Assembly: GCA_021413885.1 (NCBI GenBank)
Contig: JAIOPM010000025.1
Span: 62,001-126,000 of the forward strand
Direction of reading: 5' to 3'
Origin: Planctomycetota bacterium
GTDB lineage: Bacteria > Planctomycetota > UBA1135 > GCA-002686595
DNA: 64,000 bases
A program made the position numbers and the translations under genes. Below the pieces are notes generated by a model. It was given only the letters and a program-made list of their open reading frames with translations, searched no databases and was not told where the DNA came from. Every line of letters starts with the position of its first letter. The stretch's first letter is position 1. Below are positions 26,202 through 34,811 of this stretch, piece after piece.

Positions 26202-26714
26202 TCAGTTGTCGCCGCTGAGCAGACGCTCCGCGGCGCGCGACAGGCGCTCCTCGTCGTGGAGCTTGCCGGCGTCGCGCAAGTCCTTGAGGGACTGTACGCG
26301 TTCGGCGCGCGCGCCGTCGACTTGTTGCGGATCGAACGAGAGCTTCACCTCGTCCGAGTGCCCGGCGCGAGCGTTCTTGATGCGCTTCGCTTTCTGGGCG
26401 GCTTCTTGCGCACGCACGTCTTCGGTGTGACCGACGCGGGCGTTGTGGATGCGCTCTTGCAGAGCTTGTTCACGCGCGGCCTGCGTCGCTTCCTCGCGCG
26501 CATTCTTGACACGATCGGCGAGCGCGTCGGCCGCGTGGTCCGCGCGAGCGTTCTTGATGCGCTTCGCGAGGGCCGCTTGATCGACGGGAGGATCGTCCTC
26601 CTTGTTCGCCACCGACTCTTCGACGCCTGCCTTGAGCGCTTCGCGCGTCGGCTTGGTGATGTCGATGCGACGGTCGGGTTGGTTCGGACCTACGGGCTGA
26701 CTGCGAATTTCCAT
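26202..26714 (-). CDS. FlgM-like anti-sigma-28 candidate with four internal RIKNAR repeats
   Basis: 170 residues, about 70 longer than ordinary FlgM. The C-terminal ~50 residues match the FlgM sigma-binding region in order and spacing: VKLS at ~123, then a DGARAERVQSLKDLRDAGKL block and ERLSRAAERLL. The N-terminus is disordered and basic/polar as in FlgM. Inserted between them (about 45-118) are four copies of a charged helical unit, RIKNAR, RVKNAR, RIHNAR and RIKNAR, at residues 52, 68, 88 and 111. FlgM holds FliA until the hook is finished and is then exported; the FlgM assignment is inference from the C-terminus. A sigma-28-type promoter (26762-26788) lies 48 bases upstream, as expected for flgM. 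Convergent to the flagellar operon. Confidence 0.65.
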   Translation of the reverse strand: MEIRSQPVGPNQPDRRIDITKPTREALKAGVEESVANKEDDPPVDQAALAKRIKNARADHAADALADRVKNAREEATQAAREQALQERIHNARVGHTEDVRAQEAAQKAKRIKNARAGHSDEVKLSFDPQQVDGARAERVQSLKDLRDAGKLHDEERLSRAAERLLSGDN

Positions 26715-26761
26715 GGCTTGTCCCCGTCCGCGTTAGGCGGAGAGGTTTCCTCTGGTGCGGG

Positions 26762-26788
26762 TTATCGACATCGAAGCGGGGGGCTTGA
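26762..26788 (-). promoter_or_regulatory. candidate sigma-28 promoter of the FlgM-like gene
   Basis: On the minus strand TCAAG (26788-26784), 14 bases, then GTCGATAA (26769-26762; 7 of 8 against GCCGATAA), 48 bases before the ATG at 26714. Best sigma-28 match in the window. Confidence 0.5.
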
Positions 26789-26993
26789 GCTGTTTTTCCC
26801 TTCGAAGTCGCCGAGAACAGTTTTCCAACGTGAGATGGACCGCGCGTTCAGGTCCGAGAGGGTTGTCGGACGGTCCCGCAACGCGGTGAGCGCGCACCCG
26901 GCCTTTGGTTGACGCCGCTGCAACCCGTCGGAGCGCAAAGACTTACGGGTCCCCTTCCTTGTCGGCCGCGCGGCGACGGCGGATCATGCGCCG

Positions 26994-29261
26994 ATGCTCC
27001 ACCTCGCGGGCCGTCGTGCGCGTCTGCTCCTCCTCGTGCTCGCGGCGAGTGCGCCGCCGACCTCGGCCGGTACGGAGCGCGGCGGCAACCGCCTCGAGTA
27101 CCGCATCCACGCGCGCGTCGACGATCCGACGAAGCACGTCACCGGTTCCCTCGACGTCCGCTTCGAGAACCGCACCGACGCCGCGACGCGCGAGGCGTGG
27201 TTCCACCTCTACCTCAACGCGTTCTCGAACACGCGCTCGACGCACCTCGTCGAGTCGAAGGGTTCCCTGCGCGGCACCACGATCGCGAGCGAATGGGGTT
27301 GGCAACGCGTCACGAGCCTGCGCGTCGGCGAACGTGAGCTGCTCGGCACCCTGCGCTTCCGTCAACCCGACGACGACAACGCCGACGATCGCAGCGTCTT
27401 CAGCGTCGATCTCCCCGAGTCCGTCGCGCCGGGCCAAGCCGTCGAGCTACACGTCGAGTGGGAGTCCGAGCTTCCGCGCGTGCGCCGTCGCACCGGCTTC
27501 AAGGACGACTTCATCCTCGCCGCGCAATGGTTTCCGAAGCTCGGCGTGTTCGAAGGCGAGCGCGGTTGGAACTGCCACCAGTTCCACGCGTGGACCGAGT
27601 TCTACTCCGACTACGGAACGTACGACGTCGTCCTCGATCTGCCCGAGCGTTACGCGGGCAAGGTCTTCGGCTCAGGGATCGTCGAGTCGTCGGAGCTGCG
27701 CGACGGTCGCGCGTTGACGACGCTCGCCGCGCCGTCGCGCGCCGACCGAGCTCGCGTCGATCACACCGGACACCTCGCGGTGTTGCACGACTTCGCGTGG
27801 ACGGCGGATCCGCGCTACGAAGTCCATCGCGAGACGTTCCGCGTCGGCGAATGGCTCGCGCGTTTCCCCGACGAAGTCGATTTCGCACGGCGCGCGTTGG
27901 GCAAGGAGCCCGACACCGGCATGCGCGACGTCGTCGTCAACGTGCTCATCCATCCCGAGCGCGACGAGCAATGGCGCCGACACTTCGAGGCGACGTCGGC
28001 CTCGCTCTTCTTCTACGGCCTGTGGTGGGGCGGTTATCCGTATGAACAGGTGACCGTGATCGACCCCGCGTGGGGCGCCGGCGCCGCGGGCGGGATGGAG
28101 TACCCGACGCTCTTCACCGCGGGCACGCAGCTCTTCACCACGCCCGACATGCATTCGCCGGAGAGCGTGACGATCCACGAATGCGGCCACCAGTTCTGGT
28201 ACGGGCTCGTCGGCAACAACGAGTTCGAATCGGCGTGGCTCGACGAAGGCTTCAACACGTTCACGACGTCGGAGGCGCTCGTGCGCGCGTTTGGTAAGGC
28301 GCGCGGGACGACGCAGTACGCCGAGTTCTTCCTCGACGGCACTTCGTACACGTCCGCGCCCGGCGGCGATGCGTGGAGCGAAGCGTTTTCCGCGCGCACG
28401 TTGCCGTGGCTCGAGTGGCATCCGGTGCGCAGCTCCGGTTTCGTCGATCTCTGGCGCGATCAACCGGCGTTGACGTTCGCGCCGCAGCTCGACGATCCGC
28501 GCTGGAACGATCGCACGCGTTTCCTGCTCGATCCCGATCGCGATGCGCTGGACACGCACGCGTGGCTCTACGCCGATTCGCTCGGCTACCGCGTCAACGC
28601 GTACAACAAACCGGCGATGATGCTGCGCTCGTTGCCCGCGGCAATCGCCACCGAATGGCCCGGCGTCGACGGTTGGCAGCGTTTCCTGCGCGGCATGCGC
28701 ACGTACTCCGAGCGCTATCGCTTCGAGCATCCGACCCCCGACGATTTCTTCGCGACGTTCAGCGAAGGCGCGAGCCTCGATCTGTCTTGGTACTTCGCGC
28801 AGGTCGCGCGCGAAGCCGGTTCGATCGATTGGCGCATCGCGGTCGATCAACGTCGCGAGCCCGCGGCCGCCGGAATGCGCGTCGAAGCCACGGGCGAGCC
28901 GCTCGCGTTCGAACGCAGCGACGACGAAGCGCCGTGGACGTCGGAGATCATCGTCTCGCGGCGCGGCGCGTACGAACTGCCGGTCCTCGTGCGCCTCGCG
29001 TACGACGACGGATCTCACGAGGACATCGTTTGGTCGCGCAAGCAGCAGAACGAGCTCGCGTGGCTGAAGCTCCAACGCAAGGGCGCGCGCAAACTCGTCT
29101 CCGCCGCCGTCGATCCCGAGCGCGGTTACACGCTCGACGTCGATCGCTCCAACAACGCGTGGTACGACGCGACCGATCCGGTCGCGCCGGCGCGTTGGTT
29201 CGAGCGAGCCTTCGCGCGATTTGCGAGCGTCCTGCACTGGCAGGCGGGGATCGGAGGCTGA
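26994..29261 (+). CDS. secreted M1-family zinc metallopeptidase
   Basis: 755 residues with a signal peptide (ARLLLLVLAASAPPTSAG). The N-terminal domain is a beta-sandwich of the aminopeptidase N type (HVTGSLDVRFENRTDA). The catalytic domain has the zinc site HECGH at 395-399 and Glu418 in WLDEGF, exactly 18 residues apart, as in M1 peptidases (HExxH-x18-E). The GAMEN-like exopeptidase loop reads AAGGMEYPTL, so it likely binds a free N-terminus, but the family's GxMEN is relaxed. C-terminal helical part and a beta domain follow. It cleaves peptides in the periplasm or outside. A six-helix membrane protein follows after 3 bases. Confidence 0.9.
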   Translation: MLHLAGRRARLLLLVLAASAPPTSAGTERGGNRLEYRIHARVDDPTKHVTGSLDVRFENRTDAATREAWFHLYLNAFSNTRSTHLVESKGSLRGTTIASEWGWQRVTSLRVGERELLGTLRFRQPDDDNADDRSVFSVDLPESVAPGQAVELHVEWESELPRVRRRTGFKDDFILAAQWFPKLGVFEGERGWNCHQFHAWTEFYSDYGTYDVVLDLPERYAGKVFGSGIVESSELRDGRALTTLAAPSRADRARVDHTGHLAVLHDFAWTADPRYEVHRETFRVGEWLARFPDEVDFARRALGKEPDTGMRDVVVNVLIHPERDEQWRRHFEATSASLFFYGLWWGGYPYEQVTVIDPAWGAGAAGGMEYPTLFTAGTQLFTTPDMHSPESVTIHECGHQFWYGLVGNNEFESAWLDEGFNTFTTSEALVRAFGKARGTTQYAEFFLDGTSYTSAPGGDAWSEAFSARTLPWLEWHPVRSSGFVDLWRDQPALTFAPQLDDPRWNDRTRFLLDPDRDALDTHAWLYADSLGYRVNAYNKPAMMLRSLPAAIATEWPGVDGWQRFLRGMRTYSERYRFEHPTPDDFFATFSEGASLDLSWYFAQVAREAGSIDWRIAVDQRREPAAAGMRVEATGEPLAFERSDDEAPWTSEIIVSRRGAYELPVLVRLAYDDGSHEDIVWSRKQQNELAWLKLQRKGARKLVSAAVDPERGYTLDVDRSNNAWYDATDPVAPARWFERAFARFASVLHWQAGIGG

Positions 29262-29264
29262 GCG

Positions 29265-30218
29265 ATGGAACGCAAAGCGATCTTCGCGAGCGCGCTCGCC
29301 CGCGCCTTCCGTCATCCCGCGGCGTGGCTCACGGCCGCGGCGTTCACTGCGTTGCTCGCGCTCGCTGCGGCGCTGCCGCACCTCGGCGGTATGACGGGCC
29401 TGATCGATCATCGCTACGAGCCAGGCTCGTTGGTCGCAACGTTGAACGAGACGTTCCGCGCCGACAACCGACTCGCGCTCGACGCGCTCTCGGCTTCGTC
29501 GCGCGCGATGCTCTCCGCGCTCGCGTTCGTCGCGATGTTGGCGGGCGCGTTCTTCGCGGGCGGTTGGTTGACGCTCTTCCACGAACGTCGCGAAGGCGAA
29601 ACGTTGCGGCGCTTCTTCCACGGCGGCGCGCGGTTCTTCGGACGCTTCGTGCGCGTGTGGTTGACGACGCTCGCGTTGCTCACGCTCTGCGGTTGGGTCG
29701 TGTACGGCGATCCGTGGACTTCGCTGGTCAGGGACGGCTTGCTCGGCATCAAGGATCCCGAAGAGCTCGTCTCCGAACGCTCCGCCGTCACGCTCACGTG
29801 GATCCAGGACGGCCTCCACTTCCTGCTCTTCGGCCTCGTCCTGTGTTGGGCGGACTACACGCGCACGCGTCTCGCCATGCACGGCGGATCGTCGGTGTTC
29901 TGGGCGGGGCTCGAGAGCCTCGCCCTGATCGTCGCGCGTCCGATTCGAACGCTGCGGCCGTTGATCGCGCTCGCGTTGGTCGAGGCGGGCATTCTTTGGC
30001 TGCTCGCTTCCGCACAGTCGCCGCTCGAGCACTCGATCGGCGCCGATTCGAGCCTCGCGCCGGTGCTCGGGCTCGCCGCGTTCGGCCTCCTCGCGCTCGC
30101 CCTGCGTGCGCTCGTGCGCGGCGCGCGCTACGCGGCGACGACGGCGGCGAGCCACGAACTCGTCCCGCCGATCCCGATCGCCGATCCGTGGCGCGCGGAC
30201 GTTCCGGCCGGCGCCTGA
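29265..30218 (+). CDS. polytopic membrane protein co-transcribed with the M1 peptidase
   Basis: 317 residues with about six hydrophobic segments (starting near residues 18, 80, 122, 182, 225 and 260). No catalytic motif recognised. A long loop between helices 1 and 2 contains ETFRADNRLALDALS. The gene starts 3 bases after the M1 stop, so the pair is an operon. Could be a membrane partner or ABC-type permease-like domain, but I cannot name a family. Confidence 0.75.
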   Translation: MERKAIFASALARAFRHPAAWLTAAAFTALLALAAALPHLGGMTGLIDHRYEPGSLVATLNETFRADNRLALDALSASSRAMLSALAFVAMLAGAFFAGGWLTLFHERREGETLRRFFHGGARFFGRFVRVWLTTLALLTLCGWVVYGDPWTSLVRDGLLGIKDPEELVSERSAVTLTWIQDGLHFLLFGLVLCWADYTRTRLAMHGGSSVFWAGLESLALIVARPIRTLRPLIALALVEAGILWLLASAQSPLEHSIGADSSLAPVLGLAAFGLLALALRALVRGARYAATTAASHELVPPIPIADPWRADVPAGA

Positions 30219-30298
30219 ACGCACGCCGCGCGAGCGCGCTCGGTTCCGCGGACCGCGCCGGTGGCCAAGCGGACGCCGCGAGGTGAGAATCGACGGCC

Positions 30299-32941
30299 AT
30301 GCGGAGCTCGCACTCCCGTTCGTCGCGGCGTTGGATCGCGGTCGCGTCCGTCGTGGCCGTCGGTGTGATCGGTTGGATGTTCTCGCGCGTCTTGCGCGGC
30401 GCGGAAGTCGACGCGGCTTCCGCGTCGGTCGCTTCGCCCGGGGACGTGAGCGACACGAGCGTCGCGGACCTCGACCACGTCGCGGGCTCGACCGCCGCCG
30501 AACGCGCGCGCGTCGCGGAGAGCGCGTCGTCGAACGCGCTCGCGTCGACGACCGACGCCGCGCCGGTCGGGCCGACGCTCGAACTCCGCGCGCTGCGCAC
30601 CGCGTCCTTCGAGTCCATACCCGGCGTCGAATTCGCGTACGCGTGCACGCCCGCCGACGCGCCGGCGCCCGAGCACTTCTGGACGTGGTTCATGGAAGGC
30701 GAGCTCGAGACGCGCATCGCCGACCGACGGAAAGTCGCGGTCGCTGACGTCGAAGGTCGCGCGCGCATCCCGATTCCGCCCGCCGGTTTCGTCGTGATCG
30801 CGTCGGCGCCCGGTTGGTGGGGGATGACGACGATCGAATCCGATCCGCCGCCGACGATCGAGATCACGCTCCATCGCGAACGCGAGATCGCCGTCGTCGT
30901 CGTCGACGGCGCGGGTCAACCGCTCGGCAACGTTCCGGTCGCGTTGCGCGCGAGCTATTGGGGCAACGCCAACGATCGCGTTCGCGCGCGCACCGGTGCG
31001 GCCGACGGGATCGCGCATCTGCGCCACGTCGAATCGATTTTCGATCAAGGCAGCGCGCAGGAGTGGACGGTCGGCCTCGCGGTCGCGTTGGTCAAGCCGA
31101 TCAGCGCGCCGATCGAGCCGCAGAAACTCCCGACCGAACCCGTGCGCCTGGTGATGCCGCAGACCGGTTCGTGCGAAGTGCGTTTGCTCGACGAGACCGG
31201 CGAGCTCTCGAAGGACCCGTTCGACGTCACGCTCGCCGCGTCGTTGCCCTCGACCGGCGACGAGCGCGAACGACGCCGCGGGAACGAACGCGAAGGCGCG
31301 ACGTGCTACGACGTGCGCGACGGCGTCGCGGTCTTCCCGTTCGTCGAGCTCGGCGCGGAAGTCTTCGCGTCCGCGCGCCGCGAGGGTCATTGGACTTCGC
31401 ACACCGCGCGCGGCATGGGACCGAAGCGCGCCGGCGAGAAAGCCGAGGTCACGTTGCGCCTCGGGACCGACGTCACGACGCTCGTCGCGCGGCTCGTCGA
31501 CTCCGCGGGTGCGCCGATCGCGCGTCGCCAGGTCGAAGTCGGTCTGCGCGTCACCGGACGCCGCGAGTACCGACAGATGCTCGGCAACCCGCGCACCGAC
31601 GAGAACGGGAGTTTTCGGCTCGACACCAACACGCGCGGCAACACGCAGGCGGGCAACACGATGGTGGTCAAGCTCGAGAGCCCGCGCTCCGGCGATCTCG
31701 CGCAGGGCTCGCGCGATTTGCCGTCGCCGTTGCCGAAGGGGACGTACGACCTCGGCGACATCGTCGTCGAAGATCTGCCCGCGGTCTTCGCCGGCTCGGT
31801 CGTCGACGAAGCCGGCACGCCGGCGCCGCAAGCGTCGATCAACGTGCGCACGCACTACGTGCAGGACGACAACCAGCCGATGGAGTTCGGCGGCGCCGAC
31901 AACTGGTGGGCCGCCGCGCGCAGCGACGAGCAGGGACACTTCGAGATCCGCGGCAAGCCGACGGGCGACGACTTCGTGCTCTCCGCGGCGTCGGGCGAAC
32001 TGCGCACCGTGCCGTTCGTCGCGCGGCGCGGCGATCAGGAGCTCGTCCTGCGTCTGACCGCGACCGGCGCGATCACCGGACGCATCGTGCGCGACGAGAC
32101 CGCGCAAGGCGAGATGCTGACGGTGCAAGCCGCTCGCGTCGGCGGCGAGGGCGGCGACGGCGACGAGAACGTGCAGGTCGCGTCGGACGGCTCGTTCCTG
32201 ATGCGACGCCTGCTGCCGGGTTCGTACACGCTCACGTTGCACGACGGGATGCAGTGGAACGAGCTCCGTCAGATCCCCGACGTCGTCGTGCGCGCGAACG
32301 AGACGACCACCGATCCGCGGCTCGATCCGCTCGACCTGCGCGGCAGCCATCAGGTCGTGCACCTCACGATCGTCGACGATCACGGCGAGCCGGTGAAGCA
32401 GGGTTGGTTCGTGCGCAACTTCACCGACGCCTCGGGCGAAGAGCAGCAGGAGTACGGCCCGATCAGCAACGGCAAGGCGAACGTCACCCACGACGGCTCG
32501 GGCGCCAACGTCCAGATCCAGGCCGAGGGCTTCTGTCTGTTGCGCCTCGAGAAGGTCATCGCCGATCAGACGGTCACGCTGCGTCGCGCGCCGACTGTGC
32601 GCATCGCCGTGCGGCCGGCGCCGACGTTGCCCGGCGGCGCGCACCTCTACGTTTCGCTGCAGCCCGCCGCATCGACCGACGGTGAAGGCGGCGCATGGTT
32701 CGACCTCGACGGGAACGGCGAAGGCCAAGCGCGCATGTCCGGGATCGGCACGATGGCGGTGATGTTCTACGTCCAAGTCGGCGGCGACGAGAACGGCACG
32801 TGGCAGGCCGTCGACGGCGTCGACCTGAAGCTGGACGTGGTCGAAGCCGCGGGCGTGCAACTCTTCGAGATCGCCCTCGACGAAACCAAACTCGCCGCGG
32901 CGATCACGCAGGCGCAAGCGCAGAGTCAGAAGCAGGAGTGA
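30299..32941 (+). CDS. large secreted/anchored protein with carboxypeptidase-regulatory-like repeats
   Basis: 880 residues. The N-terminal basic stretch and single hydrophobic segment (WIAVASVVAVGVIGWMF, ~12-28) act as an uncleaved signal anchor or signal peptide. The rest is beta-rich, with repeated short Ig-like units of the CarboxypepD_reg/SpaA type. Marks are recurring VDEAGTPAPQASINVRT-like and VDDHGEPVKQGWF-like openings, G-x-F-xx-RxLLPGSYTL closings, and alternating VTLR/ITLH strands. Four or more units are visible (starting at about residues 195, 390, 500 and 670). A structural, surface or adhesive role is likely. It ends 25 bases from the convergent sfsA gene. Confidence 0.7.
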   Translation: MRSSHSRSSRRWIAVASVVAVGVIGWMFSRVLRGAEVDAASASVASPGDVSDTSVADLDHVAGSTAAERARVAESASSNALASTTDAAPVGPTLELRALRTASFESIPGVEFAYACTPADAPAPEHFWTWFMEGELETRIADRRKVAVADVEGRARIPIPPAGFVVIASAPGWWGMTTIESDPPPTIEITLHREREIAVVVVDGAGQPLGNVPVALRASYWGNANDRVRARTGAADGIAHLRHVESIFDQGSAQEWTVGLAVALVKPISAPIEPQKLPTEPVRLVMPQTGSCEVRLLDETGELSKDPFDVTLAASLPSTGDERERRRGNEREGATCYDVRDGVAVFPFVELGAEVFASARREGHWTSHTARGMGPKRAGEKAEVTLRLGTDVTTLVARLVDSAGAPIARRQVEVGLRVTGRREYRQMLGNPRTDENGSFRLDTNTRGNTQAGNTMVVKLESPRSGDLAQGSRDLPSPLPKGTYDLGDIVVEDLPAVFAGSVVDEAGTPAPQASINVRTHYVQDDNQPMEFGGADNWWAAARSDEQGHFEIRGKPTGDDFVLSAASGELRTVPFVARRGDQELVLRLTATGAITGRIVRDETAQGEMLTVQAARVGGEGGDGDENVQVASDGSFLMRRLLPGSYTLTLHDGMQWNELRQIPDVVVRANETTTDPRLDPLDLRGSHQVVHLTIVDDHGEPVKQGWFVRNFTDASGEEQQEYGPISNGKANVTHDGSGANVQIQAEGFCLLRLEKVIADQTVTLRRAPTVRIAVRPAPTLPGGAHLYVSLQPAASTDGEGGAWFDLDGNGEGQARMSGIGTMAVMFYVQVGGDENGTWQAVDGVDLKLDVVEAAGVQLFEIALDETKLAAAITQAQAQSQKQE

Positions 32942-32966
32942 GCGCGGTCGCCGCTTCGTCGGCGAA

Positions 32967-33665
32967 CTAGAGCGTGATCGGCAAGCGCTTGCCGAGCGTC
33001 AAACGATCCGGCGCGACGCGGGTCGAGTAGGCGAGGAGTTCGACGCCCCGCGCGGCGGCTCTCGTCAGGCCCGCCGTGTACTTCGGGTCGATATGCGCGG
33101 CGGGACGGAAGTCGCGGCAGTCGGAGCGACTGACGAAGAAGAACTGCACGGCGCGGTGGCCTTGCTCGACCATGTTGCCGAGCTCGACGAGATGTTTGAG
33201 CCCGCGTTCGGTCACCGAGTCGGGGAACATCGCGGTGCGGCCGTCGGCGAGCGTCGTGTTCTTGACCTCGACGTAGCAGAGCTCACCCTTCTTGCCGGTC
33301 AGCAGCAGATCGATGCGGCTCGCCTCGCCGTACTTCTTCTCGCGCTCGACGCGCGCGTAGCCGACGAGCTCCGGAATCTTGCCCGCCTCGACTGCTTCGA
33401 AGACCGCGCGGTTCGGCAGCGACGTGTCGACGTTGACCCACGCTCCACCGATCTCGATCGCTTGGAAGACGTAGCGCAGTTTGCGTTCCATGTCCTGGCT
33501 GTCGCGCAGGATCACGCGCGCGCCTTCGACGAGACAACCGAGCAGCGAGCCCGTGTTCGGACAATGCGCGACGACGACTTCGCCGTTCGCGAGCTCGACG
33601 TCGACGAAGAACCGCTTGTAGCGACGCAGGAAGCGTCCCTCGACGGTCGGCAACTCGATGCGCAT
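32967..33665 (-). CDS. sfsA: SfsA, sugar fermentation stimulation protein homologue
   Basis: 232 residues, usual SfsA length. Family signatures are visible: FLRRYKRFFVDVEL near the start, AHCPNTGSLLGCL, SLPNRAVFEAVEAG, the nuclease-like core EASRIDLLL...YVEVKNTTL, AMFPDSVTERGLKHL and FFVSRSDCRDFRPA. SfsA has a PD-(D/E)xK-type nuclease fold; in E. coli it was first noted as a regulator of maltose genes, and its true activity is unclear. ATG 33665 has no Shine-Dalgarno but TACAAT seven bases upstream. Confidence 0.96.
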   Translation of the reverse strand: MRIELPTVEGRFLRRYKRFFVDVELANGEVVVAHCPNTGSLLGCLVEGARVILRDSQDMERKLRYVFQAIEIGGAWVNVDTSLPNRAVFEAVEAGKIPELVGYARVEREKKYGEASRIDLLLTGKKGELCYVEVKNTTLADGRTAMFPDSVTERGLKHLVELGNMVEQGHRAVQFFFVSRSDCRDFRPAAHIDPKYTAGLTRAAARGVELLAYSTRVAPDRLTLGKRLPITL

Positions 33666-33672
33666 CGCGCGG

Positions 33673-33678
33673 ATTGTA
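33673..33678 (-). promoter_or_regulatory. -10 box of sfsA, probable leaderless transcript
   Basis: TACAAT on the minus strand, seven bases before the sfsA ATG, with no ribosome binding site between. Transcription would start at or next to the A of the ATG. Confidence 0.5.
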
Positions 33679-33687
33679 GTCGTTCGA

Positions 33688-34728
33688 CTACTTCGACGAC
33701 GCGAGCAGCTCGGGATGCGCTTCGAGGAAGTGCAGCATCTCCTCGGCCGCGATGCGATGGCCGAACGCGTTCGGGTGCGAGTCCTTCGGATCGATCAAGA
33801 GGCTCGCCGGATCCTCGCGCTCGAAGCGCGGCAACAGATCGAGCACCGCGAAACCGTTCTTCGCGCCTTCGTTCGCGACCTGCGCGTGCACGCCGCGGAA
33901 CGGATAGTCCTTCCACGGCTTCGGCGAGAAGAGCGGGAAGATCGCGAGCACGACGTGGAAGCGATGGTCGCGGCCGAGCTCGCCGAAACGCGCGAAGCCG
34001 TCGGCGACGCTGCGCCACGCGGGCTCGCTCGGCGCGTGCAGGTAACGAAAGTAGTTGCCGCCGCCGAGCGCTTGGACGTTCTTCACTTGCCACTTCTGCA
34101 CGAGGAAGCGCAGGAGATGGCTGTACTGCCACCAACGCGGAGCGACGAAGACGCGCTGCAACTGCTGCATCGGTTCGATCTCGGGATCGTTGAGGCAATA
34201 GTTCAGGAGCACGAGCCGCGGTTCGAGCGCGAGCCACTTCCCTTCGAACGCTGCGAGTTCGTCCCGCGTCGAATAACCCGACACGCCGAGGTTGAGCACG
34301 TCGAAGACGCGGGTCTCGGCCAACGCGGAGTTCGCGAGCTCGCGCTCGAGCACGCTCGCGAAACAATCAGGCTCGTCGACGCGGTAACCGAACGTCACCG
34401 AGTCGCCGACCGCGAGCACGCGGAAAAGGTTCGGCGTCGACGCGTCGAGGAGCTCGTGATCGCGCAGCCCGAGCGCATTGGTCTTCACGCGCACGCCGAG
34501 CGAATCCTGATCGACTGAAGGCGCGAGTTCGTACGCGAGCCCCTTCGTCGCACTCGGCCGATGGATCGTGCCGTGCCACGCGCCGCCGTCGCGATCGCGC
34601 GGCGCCTCGGGCTTCATGAAGCCGACGGGACGGAAGACGCGCAAACCGACTTCGACGGCGACGAGCGCGCAGAGACCGCTCAATGCCGAGATCGCGAGCT
34701 TGCGCCCGATGCCGTTCTTCGCGCTCAT
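33688..34728 (-). CDS. SGNH/GDSL-type hydrolase with N-terminal membrane anchor
   Basis: 346 residues. One N-terminal hydrophobic segment (LAISALSGLCALVAVEVGLRVF) and the SGNH blocks follow: AVGDSVTFGYRV (block I Ser), NLGVSGYS (block II Gly), LLNYCLNDPE (block III Asn-Asp) and DSHPNAFGHRIAAE (block V, DxxH). All catalytic residues are present, so it should be an esterase or O-acetyltransferase-like hydrolase acting outside the membrane, often on polysaccharides or lipids. Divergent from the Xaa-Pro aminopeptidase gene, with 83 bases between. Confidence 0.88.
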   Translation of the reverse strand: MSAKNGIGRKLAISALSGLCALVAVEVGLRVFRPVGFMKPEAPRDRDGGAWHGTIHRPSATKGLAYELAPSVDQDSLGVRVKTNALGLRDHELLDASTPNLFRVLAVGDSVTFGYRVDEPDCFASVLERELANSALAETRVFDVLNLGVSGYSTRDELAAFEGKWLALEPRLVLLNYCLNDPEIEPMQQLQRVFVAPRWWQYSHLLRFLVQKWQVKNVQALGGGNYFRYLHAPSEPAWRSVADGFARFGELGRDHRFHVVLAIFPLFSPKPWKDYPFRGVHAQVANEGAKNGFAVLDLLPRFEREDPASLLIDPKDSHPNAFGHRIAAEEMLHFLEAHPELLASSK

Positions 34729-34798
34729 GCTCGCTTCGTTTGCATCGCCGCGTCCGATCCCGTTCGGAGAACTTACGGCGCGTGTCGGAGCCTAGAGT

Positions 34799-34804
34799 TA
34801 TCCT
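34799..34804 (+). promoter_or_regulatory. -10 box (TATCCT) of the Xaa-Pro aminopeptidase gene
   Basis: TATCCT seven bases before ATG 34812, with no Shine-Dalgarno. The same hexamer stands eight bases before the S10 peptidase ATG (50549). An alternative -10, TAGAGT at 34793, overlaps it. Confidence 0.4.
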
Positions 34805-34811
34805 CCGGCCC

